From NCBI GenBank assembly GCA_023415235.1, contig JAEZLP010000033.1, positions 1 to 39,727 of the forward strand: 39,727 nt of DNA, written 5' to 3'. The stretch comes from Bacillota bacterium (lineage in GTDB: Bacteria > Bacillota > Clostridia > Peptostreptococcales > Anaerovoracaceae). A program made the translations under genes and the position numbers. Numbering within the stretch: the first letter of the stretch is position 1; each line of letters starts with the position of its first letter. The notes beneath the pieces were generated by a model. The model did no database searches. It was not told the origin of the DNA and saw only the letters and a program-made list of their open reading frames with translations. This document shows, piece by piece, positions 31,529 through 39,727 of this stretch.

Positions 31529-31558
31529 TTGTTTATTGGATGTCACTGGTGGTATAAT
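31529..31558 (+). promoter_or_regulatory. predicted promoter of the RseC-like gene
   Basis: TTGTTT at 31529-31534, an 18-bp spacer and TATAAT at 31553-31558, with TGG directly before the -10 (extended -10). Confidence 0.6.
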
Positions 31559-31607
31559 TATTTCAATTGGGATAATTATAAAACAGTAGGAGCGTAAAGG
31601 CAGTATT

Positions 31608-32033
31608 ATGAGAAAGTCAGCAGATGTTTTGGAAGTTATTGATCAAGATACCGCAAGGATTATGCTTTACAAGCATAAAAAGTGTCATGGATGCGGCTCC
31701 TGCAACAAGCATATGCATCCCGGCTCTATTTTTGAGGCGGCGAATCCGGTCCATGCAAAACCGGGTGCGATGGTAGACGTAAATGTGCATAAAAAGTTCT
31801 CTCTGACGGAGTTTTTTGTCGTTTACCTGCTGCCTGTCGCTGCATTCTTCGGAGGACTTTTACTTGGCAGCCTTGTTTTCCCCGCTGGAAGCGGCGGTGC
31901 TGCCTCGGTTGGTTTGGCGTTTGTCTTATTGGTTGGCGCGATTATCGTTAACGTGATTTACCGAAAGAAGTACCATCCGAACTACACCGTTACTGTCGTT
32001 AAGATCATCCGGCCGGCCGAACCCAGACTATAA
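31608..32033 (+). CDS. RseC/MucC-family membrane protein with N-terminal cysteine motif
   Basis: The 141-residue protein fits the RseC/MucC family. An N-terminal small domain contains CHGCGSC (Cys26, Cys29, Cys32), the family's likely metal or Fe-S site. Two adjacent membrane helices follow (about 66-88 and 95-117) and then a short basic tail. In proteobacteria relatives modulate sigma-E or take part in SoxR reduction, and Rnf-linked members are known in anaerobes. No rnf gene is visible here, so the role is probably redox-related but unspecified. It has its own promoter and lies upstream of thioredoxin. Confidence 0.82.
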   Translation: MRKSADVLEVIDQDTARIMLYKHKKCHGCGSCNKHMHPGSIFEAANPVHAKPGAMVDVNVHKKFSLTEFFVVYLLPVAAFFGGLLLGSLVFPAGSGGAASVGLAFVLLVGAIIVNVIYRKKYHPNYTVTVVKIIRPAEPRL

Positions 32034-32040
32034 TGGCCAA

Positions 32041-32075
32041 GCTGAGCTCAACCATACGGGTTGGGCGAGCTGCAA
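32041..32075 (+). other. hairpin between the RseC-like and thioredoxin genes
   Basis: GAGCTCAACC and GGTTGGGCGAGCT pair around ATACG. No T-run follows, so it may be an mRNA-processing or stability element rather than a terminator. Confidence 0.4.
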
Positions 32076-32101
32076 TGAGGAAATCATATTGGAGGTAGTT
32101 T

Positions 32102-32431
32102 ATGAAGGACATTGTTTATTTAACAGACGAAAACTATGAAAGTGAAGTTATGCAGTCGGACATTCCTGTTCTGGTGGACTTTTATGCGGACTGGTGCGGA
32201 CCATGCAAGATGGTAGGCCCGATCCTGGAAGAAATGGCGCCAAAGTACGCCGGCAAGGCTAAGATCTGCAAAATCAATATCGATGAACAGCGCAAGCTTG
32301 CAATCACAAACAAAGTTATGAGCATTCCGACGTTGTTTTTTGTCAAAGATGGTGAAATCAAAGAGAGAATTACCGGCGCGCTGCCGCAGGCCGTTCTGGA
32401 AGAAAAGCTGGATGCTCTGATTTCAGTCTAG
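32102..32431 (+). CDS. trxA: thioredoxin
   Basis: The 109-residue protein is a full-length thioredoxin with the active site DWCGPCKM (Cys32 and Cys35), the buried Asp region VLVDFYAD, the cis-proline loop IPTLFF and the final IDEQRKLA/ITNKVMSIP core. It reduces protein disulfides in the cytoplasm. TTGGAGG precedes the ATG. No thioredoxin reductase gene is adjacent. Confidence 0.96.
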   Translation: MKDIVYLTDENYESEVMQSDIPVLVDFYADWCGPCKMVGPILEEMAPKYAGKAKICKINIDEQRKLAITNKVMSIPTLFFVKDGEIKERITGALPQAVLEEKLDALISV

Positions 32432-32489
32432 TTTACAAACTTGATTTGTTCCTGCTGGATTCAAACCATACTGGAAGAAATGAGGTTTT

Positions 32490-33947
32490 ATGCTCCCTTT
32501 TATTTTTGATATGTCACTATTAATAACGGGGCTTTTCCTTATCAATTTTATCATCGCGCTTACGATTATATTTCTTGAAAGGAAAAACCCCTCAGCAACT
32601 CTAGCATGGATCATGATACTCTTCCTTGTTCCTGTGGTAGGGATTCTTTTTTATTTTTTGTTTTCGCAGAATATTGCCCGACAAAGAATTTTCAGGATGA
32701 CCAAATATGAAGAAGCGATCATAAACGCTTCTCTGAACGAACAGATCAATGCGATCAAGCGGGGCGAGTTCAACTTTAGTAACCCGGAATCAAAGAAATG
32801 GCAGGACATGATCCGCCTTCATCAGACCTACAGCGAATCATTTTTTACTCAGGACAACAAGGTGTCGGTAATCACTGACGGCTGCCATAAGTTTGACTGC
32901 CTGATCAGGGACATCAAGGCTGCGAAACAGTCTGTCAACGTCATGTATTTTATCGTGAAGAACGACAGCATGGGCCGTCTGCTGATCGATGCCCTGATTG
33001 AGAAAGCGAAGGAAGGAATCGAGGTCCGTCTTTTGATCGACGCCATGGGGAGCCGCCAGATCTCGCGCAAGATGCTGGAGCCACTTAAAGAGGCCGGCGG
33101 TCAATATGCATATTTCTTCCCGCCAATGTTCAAGTATTTAAATATGAAATTGAATTACAGAAATCATAGAAAGCTGGTGGTTATTGACGGTTCTATCGGA
33201 TATCTGGGCGGTTTCAACGTCGGGAATGAGTATGTGGGAAAAAAGAAAAAGTTTGGTTATTGGCGGGATACCCATCTGAGATTGATGGGCTCCTGCGTTC
33301 AGGATATGAATGCGCGCTTTATTCTTGACTGGCGCTTTGCTTCCAAGGAAAATATTGTGTTATCGCAGGCATACTATAATGAGCCATTTCAGGCCGGTAC
33401 TACGGGAATTCAGATCGTATCCTGCGGGCCGGATTCCCCCAAGGAAGAAATCAAGCAGGGTTATCTAAAAATGATTGCTTCCGCAAAGAAGAATATTTAC
33501 ATCCAGACACCTTATTTCGTTCCGGATGCGGCGATTCTGGAGGCTCTGAAAACAGCTGTGCTGTGCGGCGTCGACGTGAGGATCATGATCCCCTGTATGC
33601 CGGACCATATGTTTGTCTACTGGGCAACCTATTCCTATGTGGGAATCCTGCTGAATCTGGGAGCTAAAATTTACATCTATGATGAGGGCTTCATGCATGC
33701 CAAGACCATCTGCGTTGACGGGGAAGTTGCTTCCATCGGTTCCGCAAACTTTGACATCAGAAGCTTTCGTCTGAATTTCGAAGCAAATGCATTTATCTAT
33801 GATGCGGCGGAGGTTTACAAGCTGGAGGCCATCTTTGAAAGCGATATGATGAAATCTCATGAGCTGACAAAGCACCTCTATCGAAACCGACCGCTGATGG
33901 TCAAGTTCAAGGAGTCCATCTCAAGACTTCTGTCTGATCTGCTTTAA
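32490..33947 (+). CDS. cls: cardiolipin synthase (PLD family)
   Basis: The 485-residue membrane enzyme condenses two phosphatidylglycerol molecules into cardiolipin and glycerol. Two N-terminal helices (about 5-27 and 36-56) make a PLDc_N region with NPSATLAWIMILFLVP. Two phospholipase-D active sites follow: HRKLVVIDGSIGYLGG and HAKTICVDGEVASIGSANFD, both with the HxKx4D pattern intact. Length and order are typical for Firmicute Cls. The start has only GAGG close upstream. It may be read from the thioredoxin transcript, 58 bp away. Confidence 0.95.
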   Translation: MLPFIFDMSLLITGLFLINFIIALTIIFLERKNPSATLAWIMILFLVPVVGILFYFLFSQNIARQRIFRMTKYEEAIINASLNEQINAIKRGEFNFSNPESKKWQDMIRLHQTYSESFFTQDNKVSVITDGCHKFDCLIRDIKAAKQSVNVMYFIVKNDSMGRLLIDALIEKAKEGIEVRLLIDAMGSRQISRKMLEPLKEAGGQYAYFFPPMFKYLNMKLNYRNHRKLVVIDGSIGYLGGFNVGNEYVGKKKKFGYWRDTHLRLMGSCVQDMNARFILDWRFASKENIVLSQAYYNEPFQAGTTGIQIVSCGPDSPKEEIKQGYLKMIASAKKNIYIQTPYFVPDAAILEALKTAVLCGVDVRIMIPCMPDHMFVYWATYSYVGILLNLGAKIYIYDEGFMHAKTICVDGEVASIGSANFDIRSFRLNFEANAFIYDAAEVYKLEAIFESDMMKSHELTKHLYRNRPLMVKFKESISRLLSDLL

Positions 33948-33953
33948 TTTCTA

Positions 33954-33980
33954 AATTATTTGTTTTTTCGCAAATAATCT
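33954..33980 (+). terminator. A/T-rich hairpin after cls
   Basis: ATTATTTG and CAAATAAT flank a T-rich loop a few bases after the cls stop. It is a weak but plausible terminator. TTCGCAAATAAT resembles part of the hairpin repeat at 20867. Confidence 0.4.
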
Positions 33981-34010
33981 GTAAATTGCCGTTACTATTA
34001 ATAAAAAAAC

Positions 34011-34039
34011 TTGATTATTATAGAAATTTTCTATATAAT
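34011..34039 (+). promoter_or_regulatory. sigma-A promoter of glyA
   Basis: TTGATT at 34011-34016, a 17-bp spacer and TATAAT at 34034-34039, about 28 bp before the start codon. Confidence 0.7.
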
Positions 34040-34067
34040 GATACATTATGTAGAAAGGGGAACGATC

Positions 34068-35309
34068 ATGTATTTTAACAACATGGACAAGGTTGATCCT
34101 GAAATCAGTGCCATCATTCAAAGAGAAATGGCAAGGCAGGAAAATAAGATTGAATTGATTGCATCGGAGAATTTTACAAGCAGAGCCGTTATGGAGGCAT
34201 GCGGCAGCGCGTTGACCAATAAATATGCGGAGGGCTATCCGGGTCATCGATATTACGGCGGATGTGAACATGTGGACGAAGCGGAAAGCCTGGCGATCAA
34301 CCGTGTAAAAGAACTGTTCCACGCAGAATATGCCAACGTTCAGCCACATTCCGGCTCAAGTGCAAACCTTGCTGTTTATTTTTCGCTGCTGGAACCGGGT
34401 GACACCGTGCTTGGTATGGACCTGTCCAACGGCGGACATCTGACTCACGGAAGCCCTGTCAATATGTCGGGAAAGTATTTTCGATTTGTTCCCTACAAAG
34501 TGAATTCCGAAACGGAACGGATTGATTTTGACCAGGTAAGAAAGCTGGCTGTCGAGAACAAGCCTAAGCTGATCGTTGCCGGTGGAAGCGCGTATCCAAG
34601 AATCATCGAAGCGGATAAGTTCAGAGAGATCGCAGATGAAGTCGGCGCTCTTCTGATGGTTGATATGGCGCATTTTGCCGGTCTGGTTGCCGCAGGCCAT
34701 CATCCGAATCCTGTAGAGCATGCCCATGTGGTGACAACTACCACCCATAAGACCCTCAGGGGACCCAGGGGCGGCGCCATCCTTTGCAAGGAGGAATTCG
34801 GCAAGAAGATCGACAAAGCCATTTTCCCGGGTATGCAGGGGGGACCGCTGATGCACATCATAGCAGGAAAAGCGGTCTGCTTTAAGGAAGCTTCCATGCC
34901 GGAATTTGCGGTATATCAAAAGCAAGTGCTCCTGAATGCACGAAAGATGGCAGATGAGCTGCTTGCAAGGGATTTCAGACTGGTATCCGGCGGAACGGAC
35001 AACCATTTGGTGCTTGTCAATCTGACCAATAAGAATATTACGGGAAAAGAAGCTGAGAAACTGCTGGATGCTGCAGGCATAACCACAAACAAGAACACCA
35101 TTCCTAACGATCCCAACGGTCCGTTTATCACAAGCGGAATCCGCTTGGGGACGCCGGCAATGACGACAAGGGGCTTCAAAGAGGAGGAAATTGCAAGGGT
35201 TGTCGAAGCTATCGGATTGATTCTGAATAATCCTAGCGATCCGGTAGCGACAGAAAAAGCGAAAAAGATCGTAAAGGAATTATGCGAAGCGCATCCCTTG
35301 TATAAGTAA
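34068..35309 (+). CDS. glyA: serine hydroxymethyltransferase
   Basis: The 413-residue PLP enzyme interconverts serine and glycine with tetrahydrofolate, supplying one-carbon units. Characteristic segments are ELIASENFTSRAVMEA, NKYAEGYPGHRYYGGCE, NVQPHSGSSANLAV, VDMAHFAGLVAAG and the PLP lysine in TTTHKTLRGPRGG. It ends with the usual RLGTPAMTTRGFKEEE. ATG 34068 has GAAAGGGG upstream. The longer reading from 34011 runs through the promoter and is rejected. It is monocistronic, with three consecutive hairpins after it. Confidence 0.97.
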   Translation: MYFNNMDKVDPEISAIIQREMARQENKIELIASENFTSRAVMEACGSALTNKYAEGYPGHRYYGGCEHVDEAESLAINRVKELFHAEYANVQPHSGSSANLAVYFSLLEPGDTVLGMDLSNGGHLTHGSPVNMSGKYFRFVPYKVNSETERIDFDQVRKLAVENKPKLIVAGGSAYPRIIEADKFREIADEVGALLMVDMAHFAGLVAAGHHPNPVEHAHVVTTTTHKTLRGPRGGAILCKEEFGKKIDKAIFPGMQGGPLMHIIAGKAVCFKEASMPEFAVYQKQVLLNARKMADELLARDFRLVSGGTDNHLVLVNLTNKNITGKEAEKLLDAAGITTNKNTIPNDPNGPFITSGIRLGTPAMTTRGFKEEEIARVVEAIGLILNNPSDPVATEKAKKIVKELCEAHPLYK

Positions 35310-35320
35310 CTGCGCTTGAT

Positions 35321-35423
35321 ATCTCGGTGACTGCACCGAGATTCGGACACTCTGCGGAAGAGTGTAAAAGAAGGAATAAAACAGCCAGAGTATCATGATC
35401 AATGAATGCTCTGGCTTTTTTTT
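35321..35423. terminator. three consecutive hairpins, the last a bidirectional terminator
   Basis: CTCGGTG/CACCGAG-type hairpin (35321-35342), ACACTCT/AGAGTGT (35347-35365) and then AGCCAGAG (35383-35390) with CTCTGGCT (35409-35416), followed by eight Ts. The last stem has AAAACA on its other side and ends at the stop of the convergent LysM gene, so it can serve both genes. Confidence 0.85.
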
Positions 35424-37351
35424 CAGCTGGGGATACAGACCTTTGTTCCGGGGATGCTAAAATCCTCGATGGTCAATGTCGGATTGGACATCAACAGGCT
35501 ATCGGTTATTACGAGAAGCTTTCTGCTGATGGAGTCCAAGGTGTCTCCGCTTTTTACAATATAAGCGCCTGACATCGGACAGGTTCTGAAGTGATCCTCG
35601 GAAGGAATACAAAGGGTCATATCCTCCAGAGATTCATTGAAATCCACCGTCGGATTGCTGCTTTGCAGTGCGGCGAATGTGATTTCAAACCGATCCAGTA
35701 TTCTTGTGAGGGTGTCGCCCTGCTGCGTATTGTACATTCTTCCGTCTGCGCAGTTCTCATCCATCCCACGGTCGGGAGCTTCGGGCATCCGAGCGCTGTT
35801 CATAGTATTGCTGTCGTTTTCTGTGCCTATAACCGGAATACATAACTGCATGCCGACTCTAAGATTATAGGGGTCAAGATCAGGGTTTGCTCTCATCAGA
35901 GAATCCAGTGTGATCTTGTACTGCCTCGCCAGCATGTATAGCGTATCGCCTGCTTTAATCGTATACATGAAACCGGCGCATTCAGGAGCTTCTTCTTCAG
36001 GTCTGCCTGGAGCCGGACTTGGCATCGTAGGTATTGTTGGCCTCGTTGGCACGGAAGGCATTGTCGGCATCTCCGGCATAGAAGGCATCTCCGGCATCTC
36101 CGGCATCGAAGGCATCTCCGGCATCGAAGGCATTCCTGGCATTCCAGGCATTGTTGGCATTCCAGGAGTTGGAGCTGTCGGCATCGAAGGTACCGTTGGC
36201 ATTCCAGGCCTTCCAGGAGCGGCCGGTGTGGTTGGGGTCATCGGAGCGGTGGGAGCAGTGGGCGTTGGAGCAGTTGGCATTCCAGGCGCTGGAACAGATG
36301 GCATAGTGGGTGCTGTAGGCATCCCGGGACGGGGAAACGACGGTATGGACGGCATTCCGGGAAGCGGAGCAGAAGGTATGGACGGTATGGATGGTATGGA
36401 CGGCATTCCGGGATCCGGCGTCGTTTGATTCGGTGTTTGGGAGGACCAGCGGCTGTTGCTTGCATTGCCGGTCGGAATACAAAGCTTCATTCCGATCTGC
36501 AGCATATAGCAGTCGACTTGAGGATTTGCACTGATAATGTCATCCAGCGTCAGACCATATTGCTTCGCAAGCATATACAAAGTGTCTCCAGACTTTACAG
36601 TGTGAATAATACCCCTGCAGCCGGGACGCTGTTCGGGCCTTGCCAGATTTGTAGGTATGCATACCCTCTGACCTATCTGAAGGTTGTAGGGATTGACACC
36701 TGGATTTGCATTCAGGACGTCATCCAACAATACGTTATGTTGTTTTGCCAGCATGTAAAAAGTATCTCCTGCCCTTATGGTATGCATGATTCCATCGCAA
36801 ACCGGGGTCGGCGTCGGCATAGGAGCAGGTGCCGGTGCAGGAGCAGGCTGCGGGGTTGGCATTGGCATAGGCGCCGGTTCGGGTCGCGGGGTCGGCGTCG
36901 GCATAGGCGCAGGTGCTGGCGCAGGCGCGGGCTGCGGGGTTGGCATCGGCATCGGTTCCGACTCGAGTTCCGGAGCAGTTATTGGCGCAGGAGCAGGTGC
37001 CGGTGCGGGCTGCGGGGTTGGCATCGGCATTGGCGGGACTTCTTCTTCCGGACAGGTTATTGGTTCCTCAGGCGGACAGGGATAGTCCAAATGCCTGTCA
37101 AATGGGTCATGAGCTGGTTCCAGACAATCTGATCGGTGACCGGGTATGCAGATCTTTTGACCATGTCTCAGATTGTACGGATTAAGTATCCGATTTGCCT
37201 CCATCAGCATTGCTACGGGCACACCGTATCGCTGCGAAATGGAATAAAGCGTATCACCGGTTCTGACCGTGTACACCTCTAAACATACATATTCTGTTGG
37301 GAGGTTTTTGGGTTGTGGAAATTTAGGGCTCATACAATTATCTTGAACCAT
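35423..37351 (-). CDS. six-LysM protein with Pro/Met-rich repeat linkers
   Basis: The 642-residue protein has six LysM modules (about 25-70, 188-233, 248-293, 462-507, 532-577 and 592-642), each with a GDTL/GDTF core and most ending in a Cys-Ile-Pro. LysM binds N-acetylglucosamine polymers such as peptidoglycan. Between modules 1 and 2 (105-183) are blocks of PMPMPTPQPAPAPAPAP. Between 3 and 4 (310-455) is a long MP-rich tract with repeated MPSMPEMP units. No signal peptide or membrane helix is present, so an intracellular destination such as the spore cortex/coat (as for SafA-like proteins) is plausible but unproven. GAGGTGAT precedes the ATG on the minus strand. The repeats produce long open frames on the plus strand, which are not genes. 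Confidence 0.88.
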   Translation of the reverse strand: MVQDNCMSPKFPQPKNLPTEYVCLEVYTVRTGDTLYSISQRYGVPVAMLMEANRILNPYNLRHGQKICIPGHRSDCLEPAHDPFDRHLDYPCPPEEPITCPEEEVPPMPMPTPQPAPAPAPAPITAPELESEPMPMPTPQPAPAPAPAPMPTPTPRPEPAPMPMPTPQPAPAPAPAPMPTPTPVCDGIMHTIRAGDTFYMLAKQHNVLLDDVLNANPGVNPYNLQIGQRVCIPTNLARPEQRPGCRGIIHTVKSGDTLYMLAKQYGLTLDDIISANPQVDCYMLQIGMKLCIPTGNASNSRWSSQTPNQTTPDPGMPSIPSIPSIPSAPLPGMPSIPSFPRPGMPTAPTMPSVPAPGMPTAPTPTAPTAPMTPTTPAAPGRPGMPTVPSMPTAPTPGMPTMPGMPGMPSMPEMPSMPEMPEMPSMPEMPTMPSVPTRPTIPTMPSPAPGRPEEEAPECAGFMYTIKAGDTLYMLARQYKITLDSLMRANPDLDPYNLRVGMQLCIPVIGTENDSNTMNSARMPEAPDRGMDENCADGRMYNTQQGDTLTRILDRFEITFAALQSSNPTVDFNESLEDMTLCIPSEDHFRTCPMSGAYIVKSGDTLDSISRKLLVITDSLLMSNPTLTIEDFSIPGTKVCIPS

Positions 37352-37481
37352 AATTTATAAATCACCTCGCGTTCAAATTTTACTACCATATTATTTAAAA
37401 TCCTTATTATTTGTGATAAAATATTCAAATTAGGGACAAGTACGATCAGGATAAAATCCCTTGGATGGAAGGAGAATGGCA

Positions 37482-38750
37482 GTGGGAAAATTAAATCTGG
37501 ATAAACTAATTTTATATAATGATATCAGGCTGGATGAGATCGTGAATGCTGCCGTAAGAATCTTTAACGGTCTGGAGGATCAAGAATATGCTCTCGATAT
37601 GGAAGCGGATTACTGCCTGATTCAGAGAAAGCTTCTGGAAACCGTTTCCAGACCGGATACGGAAGGCACATATTGGCAAAATCATATTTGCGGTCTGATC
37701 GCGGAAAGTGAAAACCGGTTCAGCCTTATGTGCGAAAAGGGAGACGAGGATGAGCAAATATGCATGCTTGCCCTTCGGGAAATGAAGGAGCTGAAAATAA
37801 TATATCAAATGGATTGGGCGAAGATCAGCGCTATGTTGCAGGAACCCGGAGAATCGGTATGTACAATGCGGCCAAAGCGCGATGGCAGGGAGCTGCCGGA
37901 TCGCAGAGAGAAGGTAAGGGCGGCGCTGGAAATGGATTCTGACGATGCAGCCGTTGATATTCTTAAGGACTATTACAGTGAGAATGGCTGCGGTATTTTT
38001 GAGCGATATCAGGCATTTATTTGGGATGAAGCCCTTGTAGGGGTTACCAATTACGATAGGATCACCTTTGACCGTTTGATCGGCTATGAAAGGCAGAAGG
38101 AAGCAATCATTGAAAATACGGAATTCTTTCTGAAAGGGTATCCCGCAAACAATGTGCTGCTGCACGGCGACAGAGGTACAGGAAAATCCTCCTGTGTGAA
38201 AGCTCTGCTGAATCATTTCAAGGACAGCAAGCTGAAGCTCATTTCCCTGAACAAAAATCACGTGGATCAATTCTACAGGATAATCGAAACGATTGCTCAC
38301 CGCGGCTGCAAATTCATTATCTTTATTGACGATCTTTCCTTTGAGGACACGGAGATCGGGTACAAACACTTCAAATCCATTATTGACGGGGGAATCGAGG
38401 CGCAGCCGGAGAATATTGTGATTTATGTCACTTCCAACAGAAGAAACCTCATAAAGGAAACCTGGAAAGACCGCGGCGACAGCGGAGAGGTACATTCCAA
38501 CGACGGAATGCAGGAAAGACTTTCACTGGCTGATCGTTTCGGCCTGTCAATCACCTTCACTTCGCCAGATAAGGAGGAGTTCCTGAAGATTGTAAAGGGA
38601 ATCGCGAAGCAGGAAAAACTCAGAATCGGAGAAGATGAGCTGATCGAAGAAGCCCTAAGATGGGATATCCGGCAGACGGGACGATCCGGCAGAGCGGCCC
38701 GCCAGTTTGTAAATTACATTCACGCAAAAACCATGAATCAAAACAGTTAA
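37482..38750 (+). CDS. AAA+ ATPase, DUF815 family
   Basis: The 422-residue protein has a helical N-terminal half (about 1-180) of unknown role. The AAA+ module of DUF815 type starts DRLIGYERQKEAIIENTEFFL, with Walker A HGDRGTGKSS, Walker B FIIFIDDLSFE, sensor 1 IVIYVTSNRRN and an Arg-rich sensor-2 region near RQTGRSGRAARQF. The family is widespread in Clostridia and its substrate is unknown. GTG 37482 was chosen because GGAAGGAG ends 7 bases before it. ATG 37476 and TTG 37461 overlap or precede that site. The M50 protease gene follows after 48 bp. Confidence 0.85.
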   Translation: MGKLNLDKLILYNDIRLDEIVNAAVRIFNGLEDQEYALDMEADYCLIQRKLLETVSRPDTEGTYWQNHICGLIAESENRFSLMCEKGDEDEQICMLALREMKELKIIYQMDWAKISAMLQEPGESVCTMRPKRDGRELPDRREKVRAALEMDSDDAAVDILKDYYSENGCGIFERYQAFIWDEALVGVTNYDRITFDRLIGYERQKEAIIENTEFFLKGYPANNVLLHGDRGTGKSSCVKALLNHFKDSKLKLISLNKNHVDQFYRIIETIAHRGCKFIIFIDDLSFEDTEIGYKHFKSIIDGGIEAQPENIVIYVTSNRRNLIKETWKDRGDSGEVHSNDGMQERLSLADRFGLSITFTSPDKEEFLKIVKGIAKQEKLRIGEDELIEEALRWDIRQTGRSGRAARQFVNYIHAKTMNQNS

Positions 38751-38798
38751 TAATATAATATAATGCTTTTAAATTGAATAACAAAAAGGAGAACATAT

Positions 38799-39518
38799 TT
38801 GAGATTTATAAGAAATAATCCCCTAGCTGTCCTGCTTATCCTGTATATGGCTTATCAGTCAATTTTCTCAGGACAGTTCAGAGATCCCATGGAGTGGTTC
38901 ATGGATAAACTAATTCTGCTTCCTGCAATCATGATTGGGCTTTCCTTCCATGAATTCGCCCATGCTTTCGCCGCAGATCGTCTAGGAGACAGGACGCCGC
39001 GGCTTCAAGGCAGGGTAACGATCAATCCTGCAGCGCACATCGATCCCTTCGGCCTGGCGGCCTTGTTCTTCATCGGCTTCGGCTGGGGCAAACCCGTCAT
39101 GGTAGATGACAGGAACTTCAAGCATAGGAGAAGAGACAGTATTATCGTAGATCTCGCAGGTGTGACGGTAAACCTTATCCTTGCGATTCTGTTTGCCGGT
39201 ATCCTGAGACTGCTGGTGGCCTACCAGTACGATTTCATGGTGAACAGCATACCCGGTGGAATTATCATCGATATGATATTCGCAGTGATCTCCATCAACA
39301 TTGTCCTCATGATATTTAATCTTCTGCCGATTCCGCCTCTGGACGGTTTCGGGATACTAACGGAAATATTCAACCTGAGGGAGAAGGACTGGTATTACCA
39401 GGTTTACAACAACGGCTTTCTGATCCTGCTAGCTCTGATAATCTTTAACATCACCGACAAGGTGCTGGTGCCGGCGGTCAACTTTATCTACGGCATCATT
39501 ATGAACCTGTTCTTTTAA
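38799..39518 (+). CDS. site-2-protease (M50) family membrane metalloprotease
   Basis: The 239-residue protein has six or so membrane helices. The zinc motif is HEFAH at 51-55 in helix 2. The third ligand region LPIPPLDGFGI lies in a later helix, as in compact (YwhC-like) M50 proteases that lack a PDZ domain. TPRLQGRVTINPAAHIDPFG after the motif is typical of this subgroup. Such enzymes cut membrane-embedded regulators. The target is unknown. TTG 38799 is preceded by AAAAAGGAG at the right spacing. A terminator lies at 39610. Confidence 0.9.
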   Translation: MRFIRNNPLAVLLILYMAYQSIFSGQFRDPMEWFMDKLILLPAIMIGLSFHEFAHAFAADRLGDRTPRLQGRVTINPAAHIDPFGLAALFFIGFGWGKPVMVDDRNFKHRRRDSIIVDLAGVTVNLILAILFAGILRLLVAYQYDFMVNSIPGGIIIDMIFAVISINIVLMIFNLLPIPPLDGFGILTEIFNLREKDWYYQVYNNGFLILLALIIFNITDKVLVPAVNFIYGIIMNLFF

Positions 39519-39525
39519 ACGATCC

Positions 39526-39602
39526 GGCGGATTACGAACGCCCGGTTGATGAGCCAAATCTTTAAGGGTTTCGGCAGATTATAAACGCGATTAATGAACC
39601 AA
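39526..39602. repeat. imperfect tandem repeat after the M50 protease gene
   Basis: 39526-39557 (32 bp) and 39573-39602 (30 bp) align with a 2-bp gap and otherwise differ almost only by G/A or C/T changes (GGCGGATTACGAACGC versus GGCAGATTATAAACGC; GTTGATGAGCCAA versus ATTAATGAACCAA). The period is 47 bp. Confidence 0.75.
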
Positions 39603-39609
39603 TAATAAT

Positions 39610-39634
39610 CCACCGGCATTGCCGGTGGTTTTTC
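39610..39634 (+). terminator. rho-independent terminator after the M50 gene
   Basis: CCACCGGC and GCCGGTGG pair around a 3-base loop, followed by TTTTTCTT. The remaining 93 bp to the window end hold no gene I can support. Confidence 0.85.
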
Positions 39635-39727
39635 TTGTGCGGGCAAAGCCCTATTATACCAGCAGCGTTTGAAAACGCATGCGATCTGCCACTTGCATGC
39701 TCTTACTTGTTATCACCCTTGAAAGGG

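Noticed and set aside
35910..37132. Long plus-strand open frames rich in Gly-Ile and Gly-Ala repeats opposite the LysM gene
   Set aside because: They are antisense images of the Pro/Met repeats, lack ribosome binding sites, and the minus-strand reading has six clear LysM domains.
39641..39727. Possible minus-strand promoter (TGGTATAAT on the minus strand near 39653-39658)
   Set aside because: No matching -35 and it would run straight into the terminator at 39610; no gene lies in its path.

Overview
The window looks like chromosomal DNA from an anaerobic, endospore-forming Bacillota, probably class Clostridia. The reasons are a trimeric [FeFe]-hydrogenase, SpoIVA, a Trp-type T-box leader, an agr-type cyclic peptide quorum-sensing locus, strong Gram-positive ribosome binding sites with several TTG/GTG starts, and mid-range base composition. 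No rRNA, tRNA, CRISPR array, phage gene or transposase was seen. I cannot name a genus.

Layout. 1-3.1 kb: threonine ammonia-lyase (minus strand) divergent from miaB. 3.2-8.0 kb: a tightly overlapping three-gene unit of an isoprenylcysteine-methyltransferase-like membrane protein, a GH3-fold acyl-adenylase-like protein and a multi-TM GAF/degenerate-GGDEF/HD-GYP protein. 8.1-9.6 kb: spoIVA. 9.7-13.6 kb: an agr-like locus in the order response regulator, sensor kinase, 47-codon AgrD-like propeptide (not previously called because it is short), AgrB, then an HD-GYP gene. 13.7-15.2 kb: an orphan PAS histidine kinase. 15.3-18.5 kb: a small acidic protein, then a membrane protein, an Fe-S flavoprotein and a C39-like putative cysteine peptidase. 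18.6-18.8 kb: a hairpin-rich repeat region. 18.8-21.7 kb: a stalk-domain secreted protein (minus), VOC protein, HAD phosphatase and UppP. 22.1-26.2 kb: hydCBA, an electron-bifurcating-type [FeFe]-hydrogenase. 26.4-28.3 kb: an MFS exporter and a small DUF protein. 28.3-31.5 kb: T-box leader with a UGG specifier followed by trpXYZ-type ABC transporter genes. 31.6-35.3 kb: RseC-like protein, thioredoxin, cardiolipin synthase and glyA. 35.4-37.4 kb: a six-LysM protein with Pro/Met-rich linkers (minus). 37.5-39.5 kb: a DUF815 AAA+ ATPase and an M50 membrane protease.

How it fits together. Two separate loci link signalling with HD-GYP domains (presumed cyclic-di-GMP phosphodiesterases). One is the agr-like locus, whose predicted peptide ring is Cys-Ala-Phe-Ile-Met. 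The other is the methyltransferase/GH3/7TM-HD-GYP unit, which has the layout of a possible small-molecule synthesis and sensing cassette; that reading is inference. The hydrogenase, Fe-S flavoprotein, RseC-like protein and thioredoxin fit anaerobic redox metabolism. Several intergenic regions carry related hairpin repeats and exact or decayed tandem duplications, which are described separately.
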